Source: Planctomycetota bacterium (lineage in GTDB: Bacteria > Planctomycetota > Planctomycetia > Planctomycetales > Planctomycetaceae). From it: 64,000 bases of DNA. The stretch's first letter is position 1; each line of letters opens with the position of its first letter. Under the pieces are notes generated by a model. It saw only the letters and a list, made by a program, of their open reading frames with translations, did not search any database and was not told where the DNA came from. The DNA lies in the NCBI GenBank assembly GCA_014584345.1, contig JACTNB010000030.1, forward strand, positions 173,095 through 237,094. Reading direction: 5' to 3'. The position numbers were made by a program, and so were the translations under genes. Positions 56,760 to 64,000 of this stretch are shown here, piece after piece.

Positions 56760-58040
56760 ATGCGTCGTCTGATTCAACTACTCCCTCTGGAGTTGGCATG
56801 CCTGCTCTCGCTGTCGATCGCGGTCGAAGCAGCAGACTGGCCGCAATGGCGCGGTCCCAACCGTACTGGTAAATGCGAGGAAACCGGGTTCAATCTGGAA
56901 TGGAAGCAGGCCCCCCCGCTGGTGTACATGACCGAGGGCTTTGGACGTGGTTACGCGGGCGTTTCGATTGTGGACGGCATTCTGTACACAACGGGTAACC
57001 AGGAAGAGGGCCAGTCCGTGGTGGCAGCCGATGCGAATACCGGTAAAATTTTGTGGAAGACGCTGATCACCCCCTCCAACCCCGAACACAGTTATCCTGG
57101 CTCCCGCTGCACGCCTACGTATGACAACGGCAAGTTGTACGTGGTTGCCTCCAGCGGAAAAATTCTCCGCCTGGACGCCAAAACCGGCGCGACGGATTGG
57201 GAAAAGGATTTCCAATCCGAGTGGAAGGGCAAAATGATGTCTGGCTGGGGGTATTCGGAATCTCCCCTGGTGGATGGCGAAAACGTGCTCTGCACGCCCG
57301 GCGGTCCGGATGCCGCGATCGTCTGCCTGAACAAGGCGAATGGCAACGAAGTCTGGCGCTGCCAGGTTCCCCAAATCGGTGAGGAAGGAAAGGATGGGGC
57401 CGGGTATTCCTCGATCGTGATTTCCCGCGGAGCCGGTGTTAAACAGTACGTGCAACTGGTTGGCCGGGGTGTTGTCGGAGTTCGTGCCACCGATGGCAAA
57501 TACCTCTGGGGTTACAACCAGGTAGCCAACGAAGTGGCCAACATTCCAACTCCCCTGGTCGACGGCGACTTTGTATTCGCCTCTTCCAGCTACGATGGGG
57601 GCGGTTCCGTTTTGCTGAAACTCAAGAAATCCGCCTCGGGCGTGGAGGCAGAGGAACAATACTGGTTGCCCAAGCGAACATTCAATAACCATCACGGGGG
57701 GATGGTGCTGGTGGATGGCCATGTGTATGCCGGCCACAACCAGAACCAGGGCTTTCCCACCTGCGTGAATATGGCCACGGGCGAAATCGTGTGGGGCGGC
57801 GACGGACAACGAGGCGAAGGGAAGGGGTCTGCCGCCATTTTGTATGTGGATGGCAAGTTGATCTTCCGGTATCAGGATGGGAAGGTGGTCTCCATCGCGG
57901 CCACTCCCGCCGGGTATCAGGTCCTGGGACAATTCATGCCCGAATATCAGGAAGACAAAAGTTGGGCACATCCCGTGATCGTGAACGGCAAACTGTATCT
58001 GCGCGAGCAGGACAAGCTGATGTGCTACGAATTGAATTGA
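56760..58040 (+). CDS. Secreted PQQ-like beta-propeller protein
   Basis: 426 residues. The signal peptide ends near LLSLSIAVEAADW. Repeated blades of the PQQ-like type follow: WPQWRGPNRTGKCEETGFNL near the start, VVAADANTGKILWKTLI (about 85-101), ILRLDAKTGATDWEKDF, IVCLNKANGNEVWRCQV and VVGVRATDGKYLWGYNQ. The A-D-x-x-T/N-G-x-x-x-W pattern is the blade signature. It is probably extracytoplasmic; quinoprotein catalysis is not shown, and many planctomycete members are of unknown function. A strong hairpin follows the stop. Confidence 0.88.
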   Translation: MRRLIQLLPLELACLLSLSIAVEAADWPQWRGPNRTGKCEETGFNLEWKQAPPLVYMTEGFGRGYAGVSIVDGILYTTGNQEEGQSVVAADANTGKILWKTLITPSNPEHSYPGSRCTPTYDNGKLYVVASSGKILRLDAKTGATDWEKDFQSEWKGKMMSGWGYSESPLVDGENVLCTPGGPDAAIVCLNKANGNEVWRCQVPQIGEEGKDGAGYSSIVISRGAGVKQYVQLVGRGVVGVRATDGKYLWGYNQVANEVANIPTPLVDGDFVFASSSYDGGGSVLLKLKKSASGVEAEEQYWLPKRTFNNHHGGMVLVDGHVYAGHNQNQGFPTCVNMATGEIVWGGDGQRGEGKGSAAILYVDGKLIFRYQDGKVVSIAATPAGYQVLGQFMPEYQEDKSWAHPVIVNGKLYLREQDKLMCYELN

Positions 58041-58053
58041 CCCTGCCAGAGAA

Positions 58054-58081
58054 CATACGGAGCACCTTTCCGCTCCGTATG
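58054..58081 (+). terminator. Stem-loop after the beta-propeller gene
   Basis: catacggagc pairs perfectly with gctccgtatg around an eight-base loop. No T-run follows on the plus strand, so it may be a stabilising 3' hairpin or a factor-dependent stop rather than a classical terminator. Confidence 0.45.
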
Positions 58082-58133
58082 GAAACGTGCAGGAGGCAAC
58101 CCTATTCCCCTGTCCTGGATGACTCACAAAGTT

Positions 58134-58334
58134 ACTAGCCCGGATTTCTCACCCGGGTCAATAAAACAGGATTGCTGACTTTGACGAACTAGCCGCGTCC
58201 GTGACGACTTGTTGATTTAGGAGGTGCCACGGCACTGTGAGCCGTACAACTGTGGGAAAATGCTTGGAATACGCCCCACAGAGCCGTGGCAGGCAAAATT
58301 GATTAAATCAACTCGTCCGTGAGGAAGCGGGGCT
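58134..58334. repeat. Divergent composite repeat element, copy 6, with nested hairpin
   Basis: Module 2 (actagcccggatttctcacc onwards, 58134-58187) is nearly identical to 43107-43159. The arm start aactagccgcg follows. The inside differs from other copies: gttgattta at 58211-58219 pairs with taaatcaac at 58304-58312, tgccacggc (58225-58233) with gccgtggca (58283-58291), and tgtggg (58251-58256) with cccaca (58275-58280). These form one long nested hairpin. The right arm is worn (gaggaagcggggct at 58321-58334). It fills the 352-base gap before rpe. Confidence 0.72.
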
Positions 58335-58392
58335 ACAGGGTCGACTGCTCCCTGAAATTCAGATTTGTCCTACGGTGGAAACGGTTTACGGA

Positions 58393-59082
58393 ATGAAGAA
58401 TCGCTGTGCTGGACTACTCACTCAAAGACCACTGATCGCCCCCTCGATGCTCAAATGCGACTTTGGGAATCTGGCCAGGGATATGGCCCTGCTGGAGCAG
58501 GCGGGGACGCCACTGATTCACCTCGACGTGATGGATGGCCATTTTGTGCCGAATCTGTCGTACGGCCCGATGGTTATCGAACGGATGCGCGAATTGACGG
58601 AACTCCCCTTCGAGGCGCATTTGATGATCTCGGAGCCGGAACGCTATCTGGACGATTACCTGCGAGCCGGTTGCGACATCATTACGTTTCATATCGAAGC
58701 CGTCCCGGACCCGCGTCGCTTGATCGATCGCATAAAAAGTCGGGATCGGCTGGCGGGGGTGTCGATCAACCCGGGAACACCTGTCAAGGCAATCCGCCCC
58801 TACCTCGCGGAATTCGACCTGGTCCTGGTCATGAGTGTGGAGCCCGGCTTCGGGGGCCAAAAATTCATGCCCGCCGCCTTGGATAAACTCTCTACACTGC
58901 GCGAGTTACTGCGATCGGACCAGCTTTTGGCGGTGGATGGAGGGATCGGCCTGGACACCATTTCCGCCTGTTCCCGGGCGGGTGCGGATACCTTTGTGTG
59001 CGGGAGTTCGATTTTTGATCAGCCCGATTTTTCGCAGGCGGTTCAAGGCCTTCTGGCTGCAATTGCAGGGGAAAATGGTTAA
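58393..59082 (+). CDS. rpe: Ribulose-phosphate 3-epimerase
   Basis: 229 residues, a TIM barrel in the pentose phosphate/Calvin pathway. It interconverts ribulose-5-P and xylulose-5-P. IAPSMLKCDFGNLARDMALL (about 15-34), LDVMDGHFVPNLSYGP near 44 with metal/catalytic His and Asp, FEAHLMISEPERYLDDY, VMSVEPGFGGQKFMP and LAVDGGIGLDTI near 180 are all present. The start is the ATG at 58393; a GTG 18 bases upstream is in frame. Confidence 0.95.
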   Translation: MKNRCAGLLTQRPLIAPSMLKCDFGNLARDMALLEQAGTPLIHLDVMDGHFVPNLSYGPMVIERMRELTELPFEAHLMISEPERYLDDYLRAGCDIITFHIEAVPDPRRLIDRIKSRDRLAGVSINPGTPVKAIRPYLAEFDLVLVMSVEPGFGGQKFMPAALDKLSTLRELLRSDQLLAVDGGIGLDTISACSRAGADTFVCGSSIFDQPDFSQAVQGLLAAIAGENG

Positions 59083-59211
59083 ACTGATGTGCTGTCCCTC
59101 TCCTCGAAAATCTTACCGGGATTTTCAGCAGGGAGAAGCGCGAAGATTTCCTCCGCATTTCTCCGTCGTAATCAGAGGAGTGAGCACTTAAAACCGTATC
59201 ACGATGCCTGT

Positions 59212-59769
59212 ATGCCCCAGATCCTGCTAGTTCGCCCCGGACAAACCGATTTCGATCTCCAGAAACGCGTCCAGGGAAGCCTGGATTTGCCGATGAACGA
59301 GGTGGGTTATCAGGAGGTTCAAGGGCTGATTCAGCAATTATCCGGATATCCGATCGATTTCATCTTGTCTGGTCCGAATGAACCGGGCCAGGAGACGGCG
59401 GAACTTCTCGCCGAAAAGTTGTCCGTGGTTCACAAGACCTGTGAAGGACTGAGGAATTTAGGACAGGGCCTGTGGGAAGGGTTGGAGATCGACGAGGTCA
59501 AGCGGAAATTTCCCTCGGTCTACAAACACTGGGAAGAGGCACCGCACGAGGTTTCCATTCCCCATGCCGAACCCGTTCAGGAAGCAATTCAACGCGTGGA
59601 AAAAGTACTTAAGAAATATTCCCGAAAAGCATCCACGGTGCTGATTGTCGCCAACGAACCCCTGGCAACCCTGGTGGCATGCGTGGTGGAAGGGCGCAAG
59701 CTCTGTTTGCAAAAGCCTCCCGCTGCTCGGGAACGATGTCACGTGCAGATATTAAAATCCACCCCATGA
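59212..59769 (+). CDS. Histidine-phosphatase-fold protein lacking catalytic histidines
   Basis: 185 residues. The fold is that of cofactor-dependent phosphoglycerate mutase/histidine phosphatases: QGSLDLPMNEVGYQEVQGLI, ETAELLAEKL, GLWEGLEIDEVKRKFP and TVLIVANEPLATLVACVVEG align with the family. The first catalytic motif, normally RHG, reads VRPGQT with Pro9 in place of His. The second His position, normally SHG, reads ANE with Asn148. The second Arg region is also changed. The protein should not be an active phosphatase. It may bind a phosphorylated ligand or regulate. The start ATG at 59212 has a weak ribosome site. Confidence 0.8.
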   Translation: MPQILLVRPGQTDFDLQKRVQGSLDLPMNEVGYQEVQGLIQQLSGYPIDFILSGPNEPGQETAELLAEKLSVVHKTCEGLRNLGQGLWEGLEIDEVKRKFPSVYKHWEEAPHEVSIPHAEPVQEAIQRVEKVLKKYSRKASTVLIVANEPLATLVACVVEGRKLCLQKPPAARERCHVQILKSTP

Positions 59770-59821
59770 CGGGACACCCGGGCGGAGCCCCGTCTCCCCC
59801 GCTGACTCAGGGATCGAACCC

Positions 59822-60706
59822 ATGTCGCAACCAGAACCCTCCTCGGAAACGATTGAAGCCCAGGCCATGTCTGATCAGGATACCACCACGAATCCGCGCC
59901 CCAACAAACGGGGAGTCAAGGAGGGTTTGTGGCTGAAATGTCCCAATTGTGGAGCGACCGTCTTTCGTAAACAAGTCGATAAACTGCTGGGCATCTGCCC
60001 GGAATGTGATTATCACTTTTATGTCGGCGCCCGGACCCGCATCGAACAATTGCTGGATGTAGGCAGCTTCGAGGAGTGGTTTCAGGAAATTCATTCGGTC
60101 GATCCCCTCGGTTTCGTCGACAGTAAACCGTATGGCAAGCGGTTGATCTCGGAACAGAAAAAAACCGGTCTGGTGGATGCTTGCGTGGCTGGCCGGGGGT
60201 ATTTGCGTGGGCGACCTCTGGTGATCGCGGTCACCGATTCGGCGTTCATCATGGGGAGCATGGGGTCGGTCGTGGGGGAAGTGTTGACCCGATCGGTTGA
60301 AAAAGCGACGGAACTGCGGTTGCCTTTGATTATCGTCAGCGGTTCGGGGGGAGGTGCTCGCATGCATGAAGGGATCCTGTCGCTGATGCAGATGGCCAAG
60401 GTCTCCGCCGCTTTGGCCAAGTATCATGAAGCGGGGGGCCTTTATATTTCCGTGCTAACGAACCCGACCATGGGCGGAGTCGCCGCCAGTTTTGCCTCCC
60501 TGGGAGACCTGGTGGTGGCGGAAGCCAAGGCCCTGGTCGGTTTTGCAGGTCCGCGGGTTGTCAGCGCCACGGTGAAGTCCCCTCTGCCCGAAGGTTTCCA
60601 AACCAGCGAGTTTCTGCAGGAACATGGTTTCATCGATCGGATTATCCATCGCGCGCAGTTACGTTCGGAAATCGCAACCTTTATTGACTATTGCGAAATG
60701 AGTTAG
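59822..60706 (+). CDS. accD: Acetyl-CoA carboxylase carboxyltransferase beta subunit
   Basis: 294 residues. It transfers the carboxyl group from biotin to acetyl-CoA with AccA. The N-terminal zinc ribbon has Cys40, Cys43, Cys59 and Cys62 (CPNC and CPEC). The crotonase-like core shows VVGEVLTRSVEKATELRLPL, IIVSGSGGGARMHEGILSLM and SVLTNPTMGGVAASFASLGD, followed by ALVGFAGPRVVSATVKSPLP. The 34-residue N-terminal extension is longer than usual. accA is not in the window. Confidence 0.96.
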   Translation: MSQPEPSSETIEAQAMSDQDTTTNPRPNKRGVKEGLWLKCPNCGATVFRKQVDKLLGICPECDYHFYVGARTRIEQLLDVGSFEEWFQEIHSVDPLGFVDSKPYGKRLISEQKKTGLVDACVAGRGYLRGRPLVIAVTDSAFIMGSMGSVVGEVLTRSVEKATELRLPLIIVSGSGGGARMHEGILSLMQMAKVSAALAKYHEAGGLYISVLTNPTMGGVAASFASLGDLVVAEAKALVGFAGPRVVSATVKSPLPEGFQTSEFLQEHGFIDRIIHRAQLRSEIATFIDYCEMS

Positions 60707-60862
60707 CCCTTCGCGCAGTGGGTTAAAGCGGGCATCAAAGACGAGTGGGGGGGAAAACCCCAGAACGCACTTCGGCATCAACAGGGCCGAACTGAAAGAG
60801 TAGGCAACGAAAGTGGCCCGCTTTGTCGGAACAAGGATGAAATCCCTTTAAGACTGTGATCC

Positions 60863-61729
60863 ATGGAACTTCTCAAGCGACTGTTTCAACGCAAGACCCC
60901 AGTCGAGGGACTGGTCAACCTGAAGGGGCGGTTCGAACTGCTGGAACAGATGGGCTTGGGATCGATGTCGAAGGTCTGGAAGGCCGATGACCGTCAGCGG
61001 CAGCAAATCGTGGCGTTGAAGATCATCGATCGCGAAATGCAGGAGCGCATCAACGCCAAGTTCCCCAAGGACCGCCGCCCCAGCGAAGGGGAAGTTTCCC
61101 TGTCGCTGGAGCATCCGCACATCGTCAAGACCTACGAATTCGGCACCAGCACCGATAACGAGCCGTTCCTGGTGATGGAGTTCGTCGATGGAGTCGGTTT
61201 GCAGAAATTGATCGAAGAGAAAAGCGAGGCCTTGAAGGTCAACGCCCTGAAGTGGGCCATCCAGATGGGTGAAGCTCTGGCCTATTTTCATGCTCAAAAC
61301 TATATCCACCGGGATTTTTGCCCTAAAAACATCCTGATCGCGCGGCGTGGAGGCGTGAAGCTGATCGACTTCGGGTTGGCGGTTCCGAATACCCCCCCCT
61401 TTCAGGCCCCCGGCAATCGGACAGGTACTGCCGACTACATGGCCCCGGAGTTGGTGAAGCGGCAGCGAACCGATCAACGGATCGATGTCTACTCCTATGC
61501 CGTGACCTGTTACGAACTGTTCGTGGGACAACGCCCCTACCCTTCGGGAAAGACGCTGGAGACAATTGTCAAGAATTTGAATCGCCCCCCCCGCGATCCC
61601 CGGGAACTGGCCCCCGAACTTCATCCCGAAATTATGGCCATCTTCATGCAGGGCCTGGAAAAACGTCCCGAGGACCGCTGGCAAACGGTTCAAAAAATGA
61701 CCGACGCCTTCCGCGCCCTGCTCCCCTGA
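60863..61729 (+). CDS. Eukaryotic-like Ser/Thr protein kinase, compact soluble form
   Basis: 288 residues, essentially one kinase domain (about 15-285) with no membrane helix. The Gly loop is MGLGSMSKVWKA, the ATP lysine in IVALKIID, the catalytic loop HRDFCPKNILIA near 149, DFG in LIDFGLAVP near 167, and the activation-loop end GTADYMAPELVK. The usual catalytic-loop Lys (HRDxKxxN) is Cys, so activity may be reduced or depend on another residue. A possible weak terminator follows at 61746-61774. Confidence 0.88.
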   Translation: MELLKRLFQRKTPVEGLVNLKGRFELLEQMGLGSMSKVWKADDRQRQQIVALKIIDREMQERINAKFPKDRRPSEGEVSLSLEHPHIVKTYEFGTSTDNEPFLVMEFVDGVGLQKLIEEKSEALKVNALKWAIQMGEALAYFHAQNYIHRDFCPKNILIARRGGVKLIDFGLAVPNTPPFQAPGNRTGTADYMAPELVKRQRTDQRIDVYSYAVTCYELFVGQRPYPSGKTLETIVKNLNRPPRDPRELAPELHPEIMAIFMQGLEKRPEDRWQTVQKMTDAFRALLP

Positions 61730-61745
61730 ACGCGTTTCTCAACAG

Positions 61746-61774
61746 CCCGCGGCTTCGTATTTCCGCGGGTCTTT
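61746..61774 (+). terminator. Weak candidate terminator
   Basis: cccgcgg pairs with ccgcggg around a ten-base loop, followed by tcttt. Seven GC pairs, short T-run. Between the kinase and helicase genes. Confidence 0.4.
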
Positions 61775-61829
61775 CTGAAACAACCAGAGCCCCTGGTCTT
61801 TCTGCTGGTTTTTCTCCCCTGATGGTTTC

Positions 61830-63824
61830 ATGAATTCACGCCGACTGTTGGAAAGTTTGAATGCCGCGCAGCGCGAAGCCGCGACGACCACGAAAGGCCC
61901 GCTGCTGGTCCTGGCCGGGGCCGGAACCGGAAAAACGCGCGTGATCACCACGCGGATGGCGTTGCTGATCGGTCAGGGAGTCGAGGCAAATCGGATTCTG
62001 TCGGTGACCTTCACCAACAAGGCCTCCAAGGAAATGGGGGAACGCATTCAGGGATTGCTGGGAAAGCAAAAGGTCAAACCCTGGATCTCGACATTCCATG
62101 CCCTGTGCGTGCGGATTTTGCGGCAGGAAATCGAGGCGTTGGGTTATCGCAGCAGCTTCACGATTGTCGATCGCGGCGACCAGGAATCACTGGCTCGCGA
62201 CGTCCTCCGCCAGATTCGCGTGCAGGAATCCTCGCTGAAACCGAGCGATCTGCTGAGCATCATTTCACGCTGGAAATCGGCGGGAATTTCCCAGGACCGA
62301 GCAGGGGAACACGCCCTGGATGATCGCGAATTCCTGGCATCGATGGCCTATCGGAAATATTGCGACAAAATGCGTGCCCGCAATAGCGTCGATTTCGATG
62401 ATCTGCTGCTGTTGACGGACCGCCTGTTCCAGGAACACCCGGCAGCCCTGAAACGGCAACAGGATCGCTTCGACTTCGTGCAGATCGACGAGTATCAGGA
62501 CACCAACCAACTGCAGTTCCGATTGGTGCGCGCGCTGGTCGAACCCCATCAGAATTTATGCGTGGTCGGCGATGACGATCAGTCGATTTACGCCTGGCGC
62601 GGTGCGGAAGTGAAGCACATCCTTTCGTTTCAGTCGCACTTTCCCGCGGCGAAGGTGATCCGCCTGGAAGACAATTATCGCTGTACCGATGAAATTCTGA
62701 ACGTGGCAAATCGCCTGGTCGATTTTAATCGCGAGCGGCATCGCAAGGTGTTGCGATCGTCCAAACAGGCGCTGGAACCGGTCCGCTATCACAAGTTTCC
62801 CGATGAAACGACCGAAGCCGAACGGGTCGCCCTGGAAATCAGCTATCTGGTCAGCCAGAAGGGAAAACAGCCGAGCGATTTCGCGATTCTGTTCCGGACC
62901 AACGAGCAACCCCGCCCGTTTGAATCCGAACTGAGACGTCGGCAACTGCCGTACATTATTCTGGGGAGCCAGTCGTTTTTCGATCGCAAGGAAATCCGCG
63001 ACCTGCTGGCCTATCTGCGGGTGATTGCGGCACCCGATGACGAAGCGGCCCTGCTGCGGATCATCAATACCCCCGCGCGGGGAATCGGCAGCAGTTCCAT
63101 CGAAAAAGTGCTGCAACGGGCCGTTCGCGAAGGGATTCCGTTTTTTCAGGCGACCCATGGTGCGGCGAAACACAGCGAAATCAGCGCAAAAGCCGCCTCG
63201 TCGATTCAACAGTTCGAAACCCGCGTGCGGCACTGGCGGGAGGAGTTCCAGCGAACAGGGCGCTCCTATGCCGACCAGGTACGAAAACTGATCGAGGAAA
63301 TTCGATATCGAGAGGAAATCGACAGGCTCTACACGGAGCCCGCACAGAAACAAACCCGACTGGAAACCATCGAACAACTGCTCGACGCCCTGGACGATTA
63401 CCAGCGGCGTTCTGCTAAATCGAATCTGCATGAATTTCTCGACGAAATCGCCCTCAACGATCGAGATGAATTCGGCAGCGACGACAAGGCGAAGGAGCTG
63501 CAGAAAAACGCAGTCAAACTGCTCACGATTCACAGCGCAAAGGGCCTGGAATTTCCCCGCGTGTATCTGGTCGGCATGGAAGAAGGCCTGTTGCCACACA
63601 AACGCGCGGTCGAGGGAACCCGGCAGGATATCGAGGAAGAACGCCGGTTGGCCTATGTCGGCGTAACCCGGGCCCAGGAATCGCTCACCCTCACGTTTGC
63701 CGAGACACGCAGAAAATGGGGCAAGCCCCGAAAAACGATCCCTTCCCGCTTTCTGTTCGAAATGCGCTCCGACCGCGAGAACGCACACGCTCCCCTGCAG
63801 GCAGAATCTGAAGCCAGCGAGTAG
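61830..63824 (+). CDS. UvrD/PcrA/Rep-family DNA helicase
   Basis: 664 residues, superfamily 1A. Q motif SLNAAQREAATTTKG (about 10-24), Walker A VLAGAGTGKTRVITTRMALL (about 27-46), Ia SVTFTNKASKEM, Walker B FDFVQIDEYQDTNQLQF near 220, GDDDQSIYAWRGA (motif III, near 250), RLEDNYRCTDEIL (motif IV), LLTIHSAKGLEFPRVYLVGM (motif V, near 565) and YVGVTRAQESLTLTFA (motif VI). Length is between Rep and PcrA. It should unwind 3'-5' in repair or replication restart. The 3' end overlaps an antisense glycosyltransferase remnant. Confidence 0.95.
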   Translation: MNSRRLLESLNAAQREAATTTKGPLLVLAGAGTGKTRVITTRMALLIGQGVEANRILSVTFTNKASKEMGERIQGLLGKQKVKPWISTFHALCVRILRQEIEALGYRSSFTIVDRGDQESLARDVLRQIRVQESSLKPSDLLSIISRWKSAGISQDRAGEHALDDREFLASMAYRKYCDKMRARNSVDFDDLLLLTDRLFQEHPAALKRQQDRFDFVQIDEYQDTNQLQFRLVRALVEPHQNLCVVGDDDQSIYAWRGAEVKHILSFQSHFPAAKVIRLEDNYRCTDEILNVANRLVDFNRERHRKVLRSSKQALEPVRYHKFPDETTEAERVALEISYLVSQKGKQPSDFAILFRTNEQPRPFESELRRRQLPYIILGSQSFFDRKEIRDLLAYLRVIAAPDDEAALLRIINTPARGIGSSSIEKVLQRAVREGIPFFQATHGAAKHSEISAKAASSIQQFETRVRHWREEFQRTGRSYADQVRKLIEEIRYREEIDRLYTEPAQKQTRLETIEQLLDALDDYQRRSAKSNLHEFLDEIALNDRDEFGSDDKAKELQKNAVKLLTIHSAKGLEFPRVYLVGMEEGLLPHKRAVEGTRQDIEEERRLAYVGVTRAQESLTLTFAETRRKWGKPRKTIPSRFLFEMRSDRENAHAPLQAESEASE

Positions 63825-64000
63825 TCGACCACACAGATGCGTTTCGCTTACCCGAAACCAGCAGACATTGCAGCGCATGCGGATAGAACCAGTTGTCGTC
63901 ATCCCAGAACACGACATACCGTCCGGTCGCCTCCCGCAACCCCGCATCCTTGCAGGCGGCACCGAACTGTCCCTGGGAATCCGGCAGGGGAACACAACGG
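63691..64000 (-). pseudogene. Partial, probably truncated GT2 glycosyltransferase
   Basis: The minus-strand frame enters from the right edge. QFGAACKDAGLREATGRYVV leads to VFWDDDNWFYPHALQCLL, the GT-A/GT2 nucleotide-sugar site with its DxD-type DDD. After CLLVSGKR the frame continues, but it now lies antisense to the last 134 bases of the helicase gene and is no longer glycosyltransferase-like, stopping at 63691. A GT2 domain normally runs on at least 100 residues past DxD. So this looks like a gene cut short beside the helicase; alternatively a small GT2 with an unrelated tail. Confidence 0.6.

Overview
The window is a stretch of a free-living bacterial chromosome, most probably a member of the Planctomycetes. 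This is an inference from gene content. It carries two eukaryotic-like Ser/Thr kinases (one with the N-terminal extension common in that phylum), an FHA protein with a long Pro/Tyr tail, a secreted PQQ-type beta-propeller, a TlpA-like redoxin fused to EF-hand-like calcium loops, a very Cys/Pro-rich lipoprotein, and scattered housekeeping genes in short operons. Base composition is moderately GC-rich throughout, and no prophage, plasmid, transposase or CRISPR array is visible.

Layout. 1-4.3 kb: the start of a GT39-like membrane glycosyltransferase running off the left edge, a degenerate GGDEF protein, a Bcp-type peroxiredoxin and a FemAB/GNAT-like transferase. 4.4-12.7 kb: a large MscS/MscK-type channel, then purE-purK (end-to-end) and an MMPL/RND exporter, all three on the minus strand. 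13-25 kb: an unknown secreted protein, an SDR dehydrogenase coupled to a small unknown protein, the FHA protein, an MFS carrier divergent from a sensor kinase with a CxxCH haem motif, a secreted esterase, metY, tRNA-Lys, a DUF2062 protein and the Cys-rich lipoprotein. 26-32 kb: a MotB-like protein, recG and polA. 32-43 kb: SlyD-like FKBP, a Ser/Thr kinase, the TlpA-like protein, an AhpD-like protein, scpB, prfC and a second MFS carrier. 43-48 kb: a PilZ protein, folC-truB, a small membrane protein and a methyltransferase. 48-54 kb: a complete pstS-pstC-pstA-pstB-phoU-phoB cluster for phosphate uptake and its regulation, without phoR in the window. 54-64 kb: ftsH, the beta-propeller protein, rpe, a histidine-phosphatase-fold pseudoenzyme, accD, a second kinase, a UvrD/PcrA helicase and the truncated end of a GT2 glycosyltransferase.

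The most unusual structure is not a gene. At least six intergenic sites (about 0.94, 21.2, 25.6, 32.0, 43.1 and 58.1 kb) carry copies of a REPIN/MITE-like element. Its core is about 140 bp, bounded by near-perfect 30-bp inverted arms, and the arms match within each copy while differing between copies. In the fullest copies the core is flanked by two further modules with their own outer inverted ends.

Other points worth a second look are the haem-motif sensor kinase, the 18-bp/6-residue Cys repeat, the histidine phosphatase lacking both catalytic histidines, the GGDEF domain without GGDEF, and a possible Pho-box-like repeat ahead of pstS. I see no clearly new multi-gene defence or metabolic system here.
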